DNA of 64,000 nucleotides from Dipylidium caninum. Lineage: Eukaryota > Platyhelminthes > Cestoda > Cyclophyllidea > Dipylidiidae. Position numbers and translations under genes: made by a program. This document shows positions 22,714 through 34,801 of the stretch, piece by piece; position 1 is the stretch's first letter, and the number at the start of each line of letters is the position of its first letter. The stretch is from the NCBI GenBank assembly GCA_017562135.1, contig QEYB01000143.1:1-64000 (forward strand), read 5' to 3'. A model generated the notes under the pieces. It saw only the letters and a program-made list of their open reading frames with translations. It made no database searches and had not been told where the DNA came from.

Positions 22714-23086
22714 ATGAGAGGAGAGGAGAGGATTGGAGGGGAGAATGTGTTGATGGTGTTCCTCCTCACATCTGTCATTGGTCTGCCTTGCCCTATGTCG
22801 TCAGAGCCTGGGCATTACGGCTGTATGCTCTTCGGCCTCTCATCCTGTGAAGCGTCGGCAAATTGTACTCCTTATACAACTTGTCATGATTTTGGTTCCA
22901 CTCATCACAGGATTTATGAAAGATAAGGAACCGTCAGTGGTAACATCGATGAAGATGGAACACATCGACTCGGAGATGTGCAAGATTGTAGACAAGCTGG
23001 TCGGCACGAGAGTAAAGGAGACTGCAACTGATGAGTGCACCGAGACCGTGGAGGGAGGGAGGCATGCGACCCAAAGGACGACTTGA
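22714..23086 (+). CDS. Block-B gene with hydrophobic start (overlapping frames)
   Basis: One frame (22714-22926) starts with MVFLLTSVIGLPCPMSS and runs through a Cys-bearing region (CTPYTTCHDFG). An indel near 22900 moves the continuation into another frame (LITGFMKDKEPSVVTSMKME). In copy 3 the two are joined in one frame of 102 codons at 39579-39887, because one base differs at the ttggttcactc site. It is probably one secreted protein exon, of unknown function. Confidence 0.35.
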
Positions 23087-23965
23087 TAAAAGGAATCCTG
23101 ATGGAAAATGGAAGCGGCTCGTGCTGCCCGCAATTTTTGCCATGAAGATGCGGCGACCTAATCGGTTGAGCAATGAGTACACCTCAGGAGTGGGGTGACA
23201 AATTCAAACTCCTCAACAACTCCTCAACTGACTTGTCTCATTGAAACACGCATTCCAGGGTGTGAAGAATGGCACTCTTGCACTGTTACACAGGGGAGAG
23301 AAAGCAGGTGACATAATGGAATTTGAGGAGGAAGCAGTCATACGTTGCCAAGTGGAAGAGAGACGGTGGTTACAGGAACAAAGGTGGATGATGATTGGAA
23401 GAGTGATTATGCCTCGCACAAAGCCGCAATGACAATAAGTGCACAGTTTTGAGGGAGCGTCCACTGCCCACTGATGGCCATGCCTGGGAGCGCAGCTTCC
23501 GTCAACCTAACGCCACACCCAGCTTCATCACTGTTATGGCATTTCCAATAGTGTGTCGTCGTTGAACATTTGTAACACCTCTGACGCGAGCTAATAATTG
23601 GCTGCCTGGTTGCTCACTCGAAATTTGCACATCCGCAGTCAAGGCCATCTTCTTCCACTCCATACGATTTAAACGCCCACCATTTTGGCTCGTCTTGTCA
23701 TGCGGCGGCATGAATCATCGTCTTCGTGCACGAAACGCCATCTCCCAGATAACCTTGAAACATCTCTCAGATCTATTCTTCTCCACGCAGCATCCATGCC
23801 GCCTCCTGCTCCTCGCATTAAAGACGTCGCTCCATTGCGAGATGCCTCCCGCGAAACCGACAATTCGTGTGAGTGCACGTCAAGGAGGGAGAGAGATAGA
23901 AAGAGGAAGAGAGAGGGAGAGAGGGGAGAGAGAGAGAGACAGACACCAACGGATACTAAGGTGGA

Positions 23966-24187
23966 GTGGTGGCGCGACTCAACAGCTTAAGTTGTCCTCT
24001 TTTCCGCTGGCTTGCTCTCCTCAGACGTGAACTCCTACACGGTGCTTACATTAGCACCCTTCTGGAGGATGAGAGAGGCTACACTTGGCTTGACTACTCA
24101 CCTCTTCTCCACTTCCCAGCGCTCAAGACGAAGGTGAAATCGCACTGCGAGCCAGTTACTCGGAAAGTGTTCCTGCTATCCATTTAA
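23966..24187 (+). CDS. Hypothetical block-B exon RRELLHGAYISTLLEDERGY
   Basis: The same 54-residue C-terminal segment is open in copy 2 and copy 3 (40795-40989) and ends VFLLSI before TAA in both. It is one of few block-B frames unbroken in two copies. No domain was recognised. Confidence 0.3.
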   Translation: MVARLNSLSCPLFRWLALLRRELLHGAYISTLLEDERGYTWLDYSPLLHFPALKTKVKSHCEPVTRKVFLLSI

Positions 24188-25603
24188 TGTCGCTTCAGCT
24201 CACGGAGTAGATGTCAAAAGACAGAGAATTGTCCGGCAACGGCTTAATATTTTCCTCATGCATCATGGACTTCTCCTGACATCCCAACCTCCGTGGTGTA
24301 TTGCCAAGGGGATAGTAAAGATGCACACTTGCCCTTGTGCTCGCTTGATCAACTCCTGTGTCGTCAGTTCGTGCCGCCGCCATATACGGGTGCAGGCTAT
24401 TTTTCATTTGTTGCACGCAGATGTTTTATCACAGACATATGGAGGGCCAGTTTTTACTTAGAGTAGAGGCAGGTTCACGGATATATCGGTATATGGGTCG
24501 AAATCCACAGTTGTCCACAGCTTCTCCCCTTTACCAACTAGCGTCCATGGTCTTCCTCGAGGCGCGCTGACCATATTCAAACCGCCAACACAAAATTTGC
24601 GGAACCAACATGAATCACTTTTTCCATTGGTGAAACCATCTCTGAATGCCTCGTTAATGAATCTCGCAGGCTGTACAGCTGCACTGTCATTTGTTATGAA
24701 CCCCGAATAAAGTTATTTACCAATGGGAGATAAACAAGGGAATATTACAGAAGATGAGTAGGCGAATGCTCCTATCATTTATAAGTAGAACTTCGAGAGT
24801 GTGTTACAATATGCCTCGATCAGTCGCAGGTGAACACGGTCTAAATGGAAGCGGTATTTTCATGATCCCTGATTGGAAACTTCACATTGCTATCATCCAG
24901 CCTAGTACTACTACAAAACACAGTTATAGAGGGTTGCACTCCTAAAATTCGTCTTTGCCAACAGTCACATTAAAACCCTCGACATTCTTCACGTCAGTAA
25001 GGGGTGCTTTACTTTCAGCGGTTGATGGAATGTCGACCAACATCTGGAACTAGCATGAAAACATCACGGGGCCAACGACATGCATGTTCGAATAACCGGA
25101 TTCATGATATGTCGCTGACCTCACACATGGTGGACATGTCGACGTTAGTATATCACCCACAGTCTGGTTAACCTCATACAACTCGGTGGGTGGAGGCGCA
25201 GTGACAGTGGGTTCGTGGAAGTAATTAGATGGATATTCACTTTCTACCAAGTGTGTAAAATTGACACAAAGAGGACATGGAGTTGGCGGGAGAAGATGGG
25301 GCAGTTGAGACCTACTCGAAGCGCAGCGATACATGTGTCGACGGCGACAGTCTCCTCTCTCGCCTACAAAAGGCTTTCCCCACGATAAATCCACGTTAAA
25401 GGCGAGGTGGTAGATGCAAAGAAGACAAGGCGCATATGGAGTGATCTCCGTTTGACGAAACAGGCTGCGACCTCCAAGTTGCGTTCATTCACTCCCAAGC
25501 GAGGGTGACACTGGGTGGCTAGCATCCTCGAACAATGTGCCATATGGCGTATAGGGAGTGAAAACTGACAGGATGTGGCTGTCGCAGCGTGCTTCACTAG
25601 GTT

Positions 25604-25819
25604 ATGACTATTTCCGATAGTGCGGAGTTAAGTGAGGTGTGTGTGTATGTGTGTGTGCTATCGCCTACCTCTCGTACCATCGGACGCAAAATGGACAAGT
25701 GTTTAATTTGTCCTGTCAGGGGAATCGCCTGCAAATGCAACGTGTCCGCAGTGGGGGACGGGCGTCGTCGATCTCTGGCCGGTAGGAGGATGGCTGATTG
25801 GTTGAAGTTATGTTGGTAG
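25604..25819 (+). CDS. Continuation of the SELSEV exon in copy 2
   Basis: In this copy an extra T at about 25709 lets the frame of the 18067-18558 exon run on past KMDKC into a Cys-bearing stretch (CLICPVRGIACKCN). Copies 1 and 3 hit TAA there. It is unclear which copy is right. Confidence 0.25.
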   Translation: MTISDSAELSEVCVYVCVLSPTSRTIGRKMDKCLICPVRGIACKCNVSAVGDGRRRSLAGRRMADWLKLCW

Positions 25820-26963
25820 TATGCACCCGTTGCTGTTGTGAGCATGACACAGTAAAGCATGTTGTGGGTGCTGCGTGATCATGTGACGCTCCTCCGCCGG
25901 GGGTCACGAAATCGCCTAATCCCTGTTGTCTGAATGAGATGGCCCCAAGGCGGCTGAGATGTCACGACATCTGTTGCCGGACACGTGGGACATGTGCGTG
26001 TGACCTGTCGGTGGCCGAGTGATGGGTCATTGTTGTTATGGCAGTCGACCCGATTCTCACGCGAAGCTGGCGCATGGATGAGGCCATTGTGGGCAGTACA
26101 TTGTCATACCACTGTGGGATGGGGTCTAGCGTGTCGGATGGAGCGAGAATGCCATTATGCACAAAATCGAGTCCTCAACATGTCGCCTTGAGTAATAGAC
26201 ACGGGAAGGCGTGAATGAGGAGGACATGCTCACATGTAATCGGTTATTGGACGTCAAATGCGACAAGGGCCAGTTAGGCGTCCACTTTTCCCCTTCTTCA
26301 CACCAATGGCAAACACTGCCCGGCGCGTCGCCATAAACCACACCCAAACAGACACCGGCGTGCCGGTTGAAATTAGAGCACATCAGGTCACCCTGCACCT
26401 CATGGGGAGTGTGCGTCTGGCACAGGGACATTAACCGCTGGACATTTGATGCCTCACTTCTCCACAGTCACTCCCTTCCGTCATGTCGACTTACACTCAC
26501 CCTGATTCCTCGTAACTAATTCTCAGCAGATCCTGCCTCTTCCGAATGCTCCTTCCCAGTTCACGCTGCCGCGCGAAAGTGTGGGTGAATGGAGGTAAGC
26601 TTCCAAGTCGCCCGACGACATGTGCCCGACGACATGTGCCGGCGGACGGAGAAGGAGGCAGTGAAGGCGAGCAAGTAGGCTTGCTGACGTGGGGATGTTG
26701 TGGAATTTCGCTCTAATGACTTGCCATCTACCGATGGGAGCGTGGTGGTGTACGGAGTAAAAGTAGCGAGACGTGGATGAGGAGCATTGCCCGAGGAGGT
26801 GACGCGAATGACCTTGGACGTGTGTGGTATCAGTGGAGAGTTTGACGCGCGAGTCATTGCCGATTCACCGAAACGCAGGGGTCCAATCACACTGCGAGGT
26901 GCGTAAAATTGCGTTCCAGCTGGGACAATGTCATGTTCGGAGAGGCCACCCCCTGTGTGGTGT

Positions 26964-26972
26964 TATAAAAAT
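26964..26972 (+). promoter_or_regulatory. TATA box, block B copy 2
   Basis: TATAAAAAT lies about 33 bp upstream of the ATG at 27005, as in the other two copies. Confidence 0.55.
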
Positions 26973-27004
26973 ACGCGACTCTTTTTCTCCAACCGACGTG
27001 CCCG

Positions 27005-27493
27005 ATGACCAGCGGTGACGACGTGTGTTGCGTTCCTGCTTATCTCTTACTTTTTTCTACCTCTCCTTATACTTCTTCATTTGCTTCGCTTGTGAATCCT
27101 CAACCAAGCTACTTCTACGAGTTTCCATACTGCCTCGAAGCAGTCTGTACTTTCGCCTTCCATCGCCTTCCCTTCTTCGCCACCCTTGATGGCACCGCGA
27201 ATTTGGATTTGGATGTCGCTAGAATATACGCGCGATGGCATAATTCGCACCCCACAGTAGCCTGTGACTCGTTCAGTAGGTGGATGGCAAGCCACTTTGA
27301 CGCGAGGAAGATGCCGCTCTTAAGATTGACAACAGCGTCTGCATGGCGTGTTGACGTTTATTCTTCACACTATCCTCCGGTCACCGCCTCTGCTGCCTCT
27401 GCTGCTCTGCTGCCTCTGCTGCCTCCTACTGCACACGTTTCCACGATGTGGTCGAGTTCTTTGCATCCACAAACTTTGGAGTTGTTAAAATAA
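27005..27493 (+). CDS. Chimeric open frame: block-B signal gene fused to gamma-type sequence
   Basis: 162 codons are open. The first 50 derive from the block-B signal-peptide gene (SYFYEFPYCLEAVCTF). At the block boundary near 27154 the frame passes into gamma-type sequence: DGTANLDLDVARIYARWHNS, then DSFSRWMASHF. These align with DGAAVLNSDAV and WRNSHTATVHDSSSKWMASH of block A. The C-terminus is a Ser/Ala/Leu-rich stretch encoded by a GCTGCCTCT repeat (27396-27425). It may be a fusion made by the rearrangement or a chance read-through at an assembly join. Confidence 0.35.
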   Translation: MTSGDDVCCVPAYLLLFSTSPYTSSFASLVNPQPSYFYEFPYCLEAVCTFAFHRLPFFATLDGTANLDLDVARIYARWHNSHPTVACDSFSRWMASHFDARKMPLLRLTTASAWRVDVYSSHYPPVTASAASAALLPLLPPTAHVSTMWSSSLHPQTLELLK

Positions 27494-28215
27494 TTCAGCC
27501 CTTATGCTAGACGCCGGTGCAGCAATATAAAGGAGGTTGAATAAGGACGAAACGATTGTGGCAGTTGAAAACACGTCAGCAGTGAGCTAGTCCCATTGGT
27601 GGGCGCAGGTGTGTGTGTGCTATTGGGTGCAATGTAGTGGATATCGCTGAGTCTTACCGATGTAAACAAACAGGTGGTGCCTAACATAACGACGATCACC
27701 GCATTTTGCATAGCACAACGGAGGACGGTTTATGCCACTTGTCGTTGGCTGAACGCAGACATGCTGCGACGACCTGTCCTACCTGCGCCAGTTGAATTGA
27801 CTAATTACGTGGGGAGGCGGCACATGTGGGGAGGATATTTAGTTAAGGTGGAAATACAGGCACTTTCCATCGCGCCTCAAATCTCTTTCCCTCTGGCTGA
27901 CTATCTCGGTCGTGGCAGCAGACATATTCCGACAACACTTGCGCCATTTCAGTCCCGTGGTAGAGTATCGGTCCTCCGTGTTGCAAAATCGCATGATCAC
28001 CCGAAGTCTCTTGCCTGACATGACCTCAGCCCAGCCTTCAATCGTTGCCAATTGTCATTCACTTTAGCCTACGACCATGTCAATTTAGACATATTCATGG
28101 GCAGAAATCCACACGCAACCACCTCTGGAGCTTTACCGAAATTAATGCATTTTACGCCCTCCCCCACGTCACCACCCGCACTTACAATCACCCTAGCGTG
28201 TTATTTACAGCAGCA
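27494..28215. other. Spacer between block B copy 2 and block A copy 2
   Basis: Single-copy in this window. A TATAAAGG-like box lies at 27525-27532 with no clear gene behind it. A 114-codon frame (27674-28018) has no further support. Confidence 0.4.
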
Positions 28216-28564
28216 GAGATGGTAGCAGTGGCAATCAGTTCAGAGGGTAACCAGTGAAAGACGTTGAGGTAACCCATTTTGAGTGGTGCGAGAGCAGCTG
28301 TAAAGATTTCTGTGTATCTGGACCGGTTCCTCACTAATTCCTTGCATTAAGGTACCCCATATATCTGTTGTCATCAATTTATCCTCATGCATAAAGGAGG
28401 GTAGCTTTACGCATGCATCCACGACTGCTACGCCTCCACACATCAATATCATTGTTGCTGTTTGTTGTCAGCGATGCCTTTTTTCTGCTTCAGCCACGTC
28501 TGTACTTGCGTTTGCAATCGTGCAAGTGCAGTAATTTTCCAGAGTATTTGCGGTGATCATCTAG

Positions 28565-28747
28565 GTCTCGAATGAAACGTCGCATACTTTTGAATGCACA
28601 CCACTGCAACCGTCGACTGACTACTTGCCACGTGAGCAGCAGACCAGTTGCCGTTATTCTACCACCGTTTGGCAATGTTTCCGCGATTTTCTCGGCATCC
28701 ATCAGAGGGTGGCAATTAAAACGAAGGGATGCAGGTGTTTAGAATGA
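28565..28747 (+). CDS. Delta module, first paralog
   Basis: About 60 codons are open, containing SNETSHTFECTPLQPSTDYL and a Cys-bearing end (KGCRCLE) before TGA. The frame is conserved with the second delta paralog (SNKATHTFESTPLQ). Farther downstream (28855-28900) ECIWWRYFVM aligns with GCMRWPYFEM of that paralog, so the module continues after a frame break. Function is unknown. Confidence 0.4.
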   Translation, partial: VSNETSHTFECTPLQPSTDYLPREQQTSCRYSTTVWQCFRDFLGIHQRVAIKTKGCRCLE

Positions 28748-29163
28748 GCATGTTGAGAAGCCTGAAGACAAACAGTGCATTAATAATCGTAATTCCGGCA
28801 GTGAAACCCCGAGTGTCAGTTAACGCCTTTACCCTTCACCACATACATTCACCGAATGCATATGGTGGCGTTACTTCGTGATGCTACTCGCTTCTCACAA
28901 ATTTATCTTGGTGTGGTATCAACATGATATTGGATGCGCGTGTTGGGTGTGTGCGTGCCGAAATGAAGGATGCTGAAATAGTGAGGTGGTAGTACAGGGC
29001 GTGTTTATCAAGTCAGGACATTTCACTTAGTGCCATTGTAAATATGAGGTCAATTGTCAGAATTGATGATAGCAGAAACTCAACGATGGCGAGGTTCCCT
29101 GCATGAATGTTGCACCCACTTTTCGAAACATACCCATTCATGTGACTGCCCCATCTCGCAGTG

Positions 29164-29170
29164 TATAAAA
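29164..29170 (+). promoter_or_regulatory. TATA box of alpha gene, copy 2
   Basis: TATAAAA lies 66 bp before the ATG at 29230, exactly as in copy 1. Confidence 0.6.
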
Positions 29171-29229
29171 GGCGCATTCAGCTAACACATCAACCGAACT
29201 ATCAGCGAAGTAATTACACTAACTTCACA

Positions 29230-29456
29230 ATGTGTTGGGGTCATCCAGTCTACTCGGTCGCCTACACCTACGAGGTTCCCGTTGCGTTGGATGCTGCAGT
29301 GGCTGCCACTCACACGACTGCCATGGCTGCGGTGGCTGCGGTGGCGCGTGGCTGCGTTGGCTGCGGTGGTTGTGATGGTTTGGTGTAACCACGGCGGTAG
29401 TTCACGCTCTATGCTCCGACTGTGGCTGTGGCACTTGTCAAGACCCATCTCACTAA
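29230..29456 (+). CDS. Alpha gene: Cys/Gly-rich protein, copy 2
   Basis: The ATG begins MCWGHPVYSVAYTYEVPV. One base later in frame begins the Cys/Gly core (GCCSGCHSHDCHGCGGCGG). After a further shift comes GCVGCGGCDG, then TTAVVHALCSDCGCGTCQ and TAA at 29454. Three frames must be combined, so two or three indels are present even in this better copy. Paralog comparison supports the Cys frame through third-position changes. The likely product is about 70-75 residues. No secretion signal is obvious at the start, so a short leader exon or a non-classical product is possible. Confidence 0.5.
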
Positions 29457-32400
29457 ATGAGACATGCCAACAAGCTTTCAACACTCCACCCACCAGCGCA
29501 TATCCACAGTGGAATCATCGCAATTTCCTCGCCGCCCCACGAAGTCTAGCCCCCTTTCTGTACACTTTGTCATCTTCCCCTTCAGTTACCTTGATTAGTA
29601 GTGGAATAAAAGGCTTCCTCTCCTCTCTGCACTTACGCCATGCTGTGGCGTGTGCAAATCTAGAAGAGGAAAGGCAGTAACGCGATCGACCCGGTTGCGT
29701 CGGGCAGTGGTGGTTCAAAATGCAGTCAAATGTTGAGCAGCTGTCGTTGGGTGTAATCCCTAATGTTTGCCTCTCGGCATTTTCAGTGATGACTCTCCAG
29801 AGGGAGATGGTCGAGCAATGCCTGAAAATCGTCACTAATTGGTCATGTTATGGAGGTGAATGGGTGTGATTAACCGACCGCTTATCGATGCAAAGTGCAG
29901 CCCTCAGGTGGTGGTGTTGGAATGCTCAGTGTGGAAAACCCAGTTCATTTCGGCATTCTGAGAGGGGGGCCTGTGAGATAATGCTTGCCGAAGTTGGCGG
30001 TGTGGGTAGTGTTTCACGAAACTTAAACTGCTGCATTGCCAGTCTTCAGATCGCCTCGTGATGAGACGCTTCGTCTGACGGGGTATCTGCTGCGATGCAG
30101 CACCTCCACCATCTCCTGCTTCTCCACTTCAACTGACCGTGCTATCGAGCCTACGATCAGATGAAGCAGTTTTGTCGTTTCCCAGTTAAGGACACGTCAT
30201 AACTGTTAGAGCAGGTGGTGCTTTGTGACTGTCACCAACTTCCCCTTCAGGGCCACTGGAGCTGAAGGCGGACTGAATTCACCAAACCTTAAATTTGCCC
30301 CCACCGCATTCCTGACCGACGCTGCCACCTGTGGGATCTGCCTTCCCCCTCAAGTACCTGATTAGACGTGTGATAAATGTGCCTCGGTGCATCAGGACAT
30401 TTTCACTACTGCCAAGAGTCATGATTCACCGACAAGTGCTTACGTGGTGAAATAGAATTGAAAGGCAACTGCGGAGTGATGACTTGGTGACTTGGTGCAT
30501 GAGTCGGTGGCAAATTTCAGCTTCTAACTAAGCCGTTGCTCCTCGACGCAGACGTGAACACACACTGTATGCCTTCATGCAACATACTCGAGTTACGTCA
30601 TGCGAATGTCTCTGTTGCCTTCGATTAACACTTAATGAACTGCGTCCATTGGTGAAAAATCTGGGCACCTCAGCACATGCGGTCACAGAGTCGACTGAGC
30701 AGCGGTTTACAAATGCGTAGTGTAGGACAGCGAGCGACTCCGACATTCTGTCAATTCTGGTGTGAACGAGGTGTTCATCAGACCTCTCCCCCGTCCACAC
30801 AATGCTCCGGTTAACTTGTCATGCAGAGTCTTCTCCATTCCCAGTCCAAGTCGCCCCATTGTCAATTGTATTGGTGAAGTGCACTTTGTTATCCTTTTAG
30901 GAACTGCCTTATAGTGTAGTTTGCTAAGAAGTGTGCCTTGAAAGATGACTAGGAGGAGAAAAGCCCCTAGCATATCTGACTCACTCGGATAACCAGTTGT
31001 TCATTTTGCTGTTCATAGACTTTGTTGACTCTTTCGAGGAAGAGGACCACAGTTGTCATGCCCCCAATCAAAGGTAATCCGCAAAGCGCATGAATTTACG
31101 TGGGAACCCCTAAATTGGGGCCAAGTTAACAGGATTACGGCCACAAATTGTCATGTAGCGACAGTCCAAGGAGAGCAGGTCACAGTTGTGGACCCAAACA
31201 ACAGTTGTGACGGTACAAAAATGTGTGTTGTTCGCACGAGCAGGAAAATACTGTCGACTGCTTTGGTCTCCAACTTCGGCAAAAATTGAGTAAGTCCAGG
31301 TGACCTATGGATGTATTCAGTGAATAAGCACAGTCCACCATAGAAGTCTGAGGTCTCAAACTCAGTGTTAACCTACCGCAACGGTTGTGCATCAAGGAGC
31401 AGTGTGCCCACAGCCGGCTTTATACTTTACGCCATCCTGTCATGTGAATGCGCAGTCCATCTTTACACCCATAGCTGTTTCCAGTGACGGCTGCGCTCAC
31501 TGGAGGAATATATCACAACCTCCGCTGGTTTATCACGGTGAAAGGATACTGCGGACGGAGTTGTGAATATATATTGTTTTGGTTGATGGCGAGGGTCGGG
31601 TGCTTGGGTGAATCAATGCATGGAAGTGTGGTTGAAAAAACAGGCTTCTCGAGGAAGCACGGTCGCTTGGTCTTTTTTTGGACAAGTTAATATTTGCCTT
31701 CTCGGCTACCACGTGATGCGCCCTTTTGATGATGCCTGATTGCTGCGAGTGTGTCGCATTTGTGTGTGACCGAATTGAGCACCAAGTCCCCACGTGTGCA
31801 CCACTGACTTCAGAGGCGAATTCTGTGCTTATCTCACTCACGCTGCTGACAATTGCGGAAGCGGGAACCTCGCGATATCTTGAGTGGGTTCCGAATTTCC
31901 GGTAAATTGCTTGACTGGCCTTCATAAAGGTTATTACTCGTGGCGATTGTCGCTATTGTCGAATGGGATGTGCGAGCACACGCGTGTTGTGCCGTGATGG
32001 CAACAGGCTTCTACGGCGCTGGTGTCGATGAACTTTTTGGACTCGGATGGAACAGGACTCACATTCCTCTCCTCATGTGGCCTCCATCACATGTCTCCCC
32101 TCGAGCCACCCCTTCCTTGTTGCATCATCTAACGAGACAAGTTGATGGATGAGGTGACATGGTGGACTAATTAAACCTTTTCCAAAGCACGTAATTATGT
32201 CAGTTGTACGCTTGTACAGGCCTCCTAGGCGCCCAGTGAGAGTGGAATCTGTGAAACCGGCTTTGCTTCTCTTATTCGACTCCCTCGAGCAACAGATTAT
32301 CTTTAGATGGCATGCACGAAGCCTCCTTCTAGTATGCCAAAATCATTGACTTGGGCTCGGCAGAATTTTGCGTAAACAGCGTATCGTGTAGTGTCTCATA

Positions 32401-32652
32401 CAGGCCATTATTGCTGCCTATATAGATGACTTTATTTGTCGTGGGATAAAGAGCCCAAATAGAAGGGCGTAAAGTGCGAGATCAGCACATCTGCGCCCAT
32501 GCGCTGGGCACTTACCTCCCTCGAACTGATTCACACATTTTTCTCCGCGTGTGCAGAATGCGCGTGGTATGTAGTGGCTGTGCTGCATTTGTCGGCATCC
32601 TGCCTGATTTTGGAATCGTGGCACGAAAGAGGCAAAATGGACAGACTGCATT
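29457..32652. other. Block A copy 2 interior without a supported gene
   Basis: Duplicate of 1231-4396. An open frame at 29282-29680 reads through the alpha 3' region (AYPQWNHRNF). The paralog at 10930-10980 has AYLHWNQRNF in the same alignment, so part of this region may be coding in an alternative exon. No other gene is supported. Confidence 0.35.
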
Positions 32653-32865
32653 TTGAGAGGAGACGTAAGCACCCGGGTCGACCAACAAGAAGTTCACTCC
32701 ATCGCCTTCGCTATTCCTTCGCTCGTCGATGACAGCGCGGTTGTGAATTTGGATGTCGAGAAGACGGATGACACACGCCATAGTCTGTCGACACGTGGTC
32801 AGCTTTGTCCGAGTCCTCGCTGCGACAGTCGACACGTGGGCGATGCGGAACTGTTGTGGGGCTGA
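32653..32865 (+). CDS. Gamma module, first paralog, copy 2
   Basis: The frame contains VDQQEVHSIAFAIPSLVDDS and AVVNLDVEKTDDTRHSLS. Against the second paralog (VEQQEVHAIAFPI, VDGAAVLNSDAVRTDNPHHS) the alignment is collinear and conservative. This is the clearest display of the gamma family. A possible continuation lies out of frame downstream. No known domain was recognised. Confidence 0.45.
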   Translation: MRGDVSTRVDQQEVHSIAFAIPSLVDDSAVVNLDVEKTDDTRHSLSTRGQLCPSPRCDSRHVGDAELLWG

Positions 32866-34737
32866 GGCAGATTGACTGCTACCATCCGCTTGTACTCAAT
32901 GCAGAGACGCGGGAGTGTCTGAGGACACAGCGCTCCCCAGGCTCGAGGTTAATGTTCACCTGGGCAAGTGAGGCGAAATCCCCTCTCGATACATCTTTAT
33001 TGTGCTCCACAATGTATTTTCAACCCTTCTATATAAGTCAACATATATTATTCGTGTGTGACGAAACAGAAGACACTGTAATAGTGAGATGGTAGTAAAG
33101 AGGGTGCATTACAGGGAGGATAATGTATTTCGATGACCTTGTAGTAGATTATGAGGTTGATTGTCTATGTTGATAATAGCGAAACACAGTGACGTGAGGT
33201 TCCCTGCATGAATGTTGCATTCACTTTGTGATCCGAAGGACTAAGCGAAGCAATCTCTCTTTCCCCCATTGAAGACACGCTTTTACTGATTCAACAGTTA
33301 CCTTTGGTGTTAAATACATAATCATCGAGGACCACATATCAAGTAGGCCCCAATGTAGATGGACTCACGTGATACCCTTATGAAGGCTATTATTTTAAGA
33401 TGGTATAGGGAAACTGTCGTGTTCTGCTTAGTGAACCGATAAATCAGTCGGATGGACAGAATTGACAGTTGGCACTGCTCCTCGCCCATCCTATGCACAT
33501 ATCTCTGTTTGTATCTCACTCCCCCCCCCTCCCCCTCCATACACTACAATGGGTTGTCACCCATTTCGAAGTAGAATTGGGTTAAGTAGGAATGTCCTGA
33601 GTAAGGAGACGTTCATCATCCTTGTAGATGTGTTTATTCGTCCTCCAGGGGGAAATTATTCTTCTTCTTTACTAACGAAACCCCTATACTGGAGATGGTC
33701 AACAACAGTAATATGAATTTTTGGAGGCGTGGCAAATGGTGTGTGCATGCGGAGGAGATTCGGCTATTTACCTCCTCGTAAATCTACCCTCCTGCAGGCA
33801 TGAGGACAAATTGATAACAAGAGATCTGGGAGTACCTGAATGTATGGCATTAGTTAGGAATTTGATCAGATACGCAGAAATTCTGTATCTGCTCTTCTCG
33901 TCAGCACTGGGATTGCGTTATCTCCACGTTTTTCACGTAGTCGTCCTTTGAACAGATTGCCACTGCCATCATTTGTATTGCATCGTAAATGATGAACGTT
34001 ACAGTTGTCCCCTGCGGTAGAGACTTTGACGCAGTACTCCAAGTTGGCGTGTGCAGGCGGTTATTCGGTAATCACACTGCTCTTTGTTTTCCCGCAGGGG
34101 GTGTCGTGATTTGCTCACTCACAAACGCAGAGGTGGTACTTTTTTCCTAAGGGCATGCTCCCTACTAACTCCTGTATAAACTTCTCCATTTGCGTGTTTT
34201 CTGAGTTGCTAAACAGACAAACCTGAGTGACTACAAGTGAAGTGCATTTACGGTTGTCAGCGTGAGATGGCAAGTCGGCAAATTGTATGCCTATAGTTCA
34301 TAATGTGGACCTACATCTGCCCAGTCTCATCGCAAGCGTCCTGACTTACAAGAAAACTTGTTATTTAGAAACCGAAGTGTTTTAAAACAGCACAGTTTTG
34401 CATTTAGTCCATCCTCGTCGATAAACCCGTTTGCCATGTTTGCCTGTATTCATTTGAGGTCAAAGTAGATTCTCCTGAGAGGACGTCTCCATTGCCGATT
34501 GCGCTTTTTTCACCTCTCCACACGTAGTCGAATACCCCTCATGTGTGCAGCATTGTTGACAGTATTCACTGGATTCGGGTGAATGGGGTTCTTAGGGATG
34601 ACCAAATGCTCAGTTCTCACATCGTCGTGTCGACTCACGGTTGCATAATAAAGCCCCAGGTAGTGTATCCAATTTGCCCGCATGCTCTTGCTTACCTGGG
34701 GCCCACATTCACATGATCTGCGTGGTGAAGTGGAGTG
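32866..34737. other. Block A copy 2 interior before beta
   Basis: Duplicate of 4640-6630. It holds a TATATAAG string at about 33031-33038, the promoter-like repeat at 33070-33240, and a C-rich tract at 33521-33537. No supported gene was found. Confidence 0.45.
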
Positions 34738-34745
34738 TATAAAAA
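34738..34745 (+). promoter_or_regulatory. TATA box of beta gene
   Basis: TATAAAAA lies 64 bp before the ATG at 34802. The expected start site is near 34768, giving a leader of about 35 nt, as in alpha. Confidence 0.6.
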
Positions 34746-34801
34746 GCACCACTGTGCTCGTCCACACATTCTTCATAGCAGAACCGTCTCTTTTTTTCAC
34801 A

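Larger units (their letters stand above)
16549..27154. repeat. Large inverted repeat (palindrome) centred near 22030
   Basis: The left arm is about 16530-22028 and the right arm is 22032-27154. The arms meet with essentially no spacer: the left arm ends caaagtag and the right arm starts gagacggtg, both internal to block B copy 3. The right arm lacks about 285 bp close to the centre (present at about 38640-38925 in copy 3), so the innermost part is asymmetric. Confidence 0.85.
22032..27154 (+). repeat. Block B, copy 2 (partial)
   Basis: This matches 38487-43945 in the same orientation, minus about 285 bp near 22130. At about 27154 it breaks into gamma-family sequence. Divergence is dominated by one-base indels. 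Confidence 0.9.
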
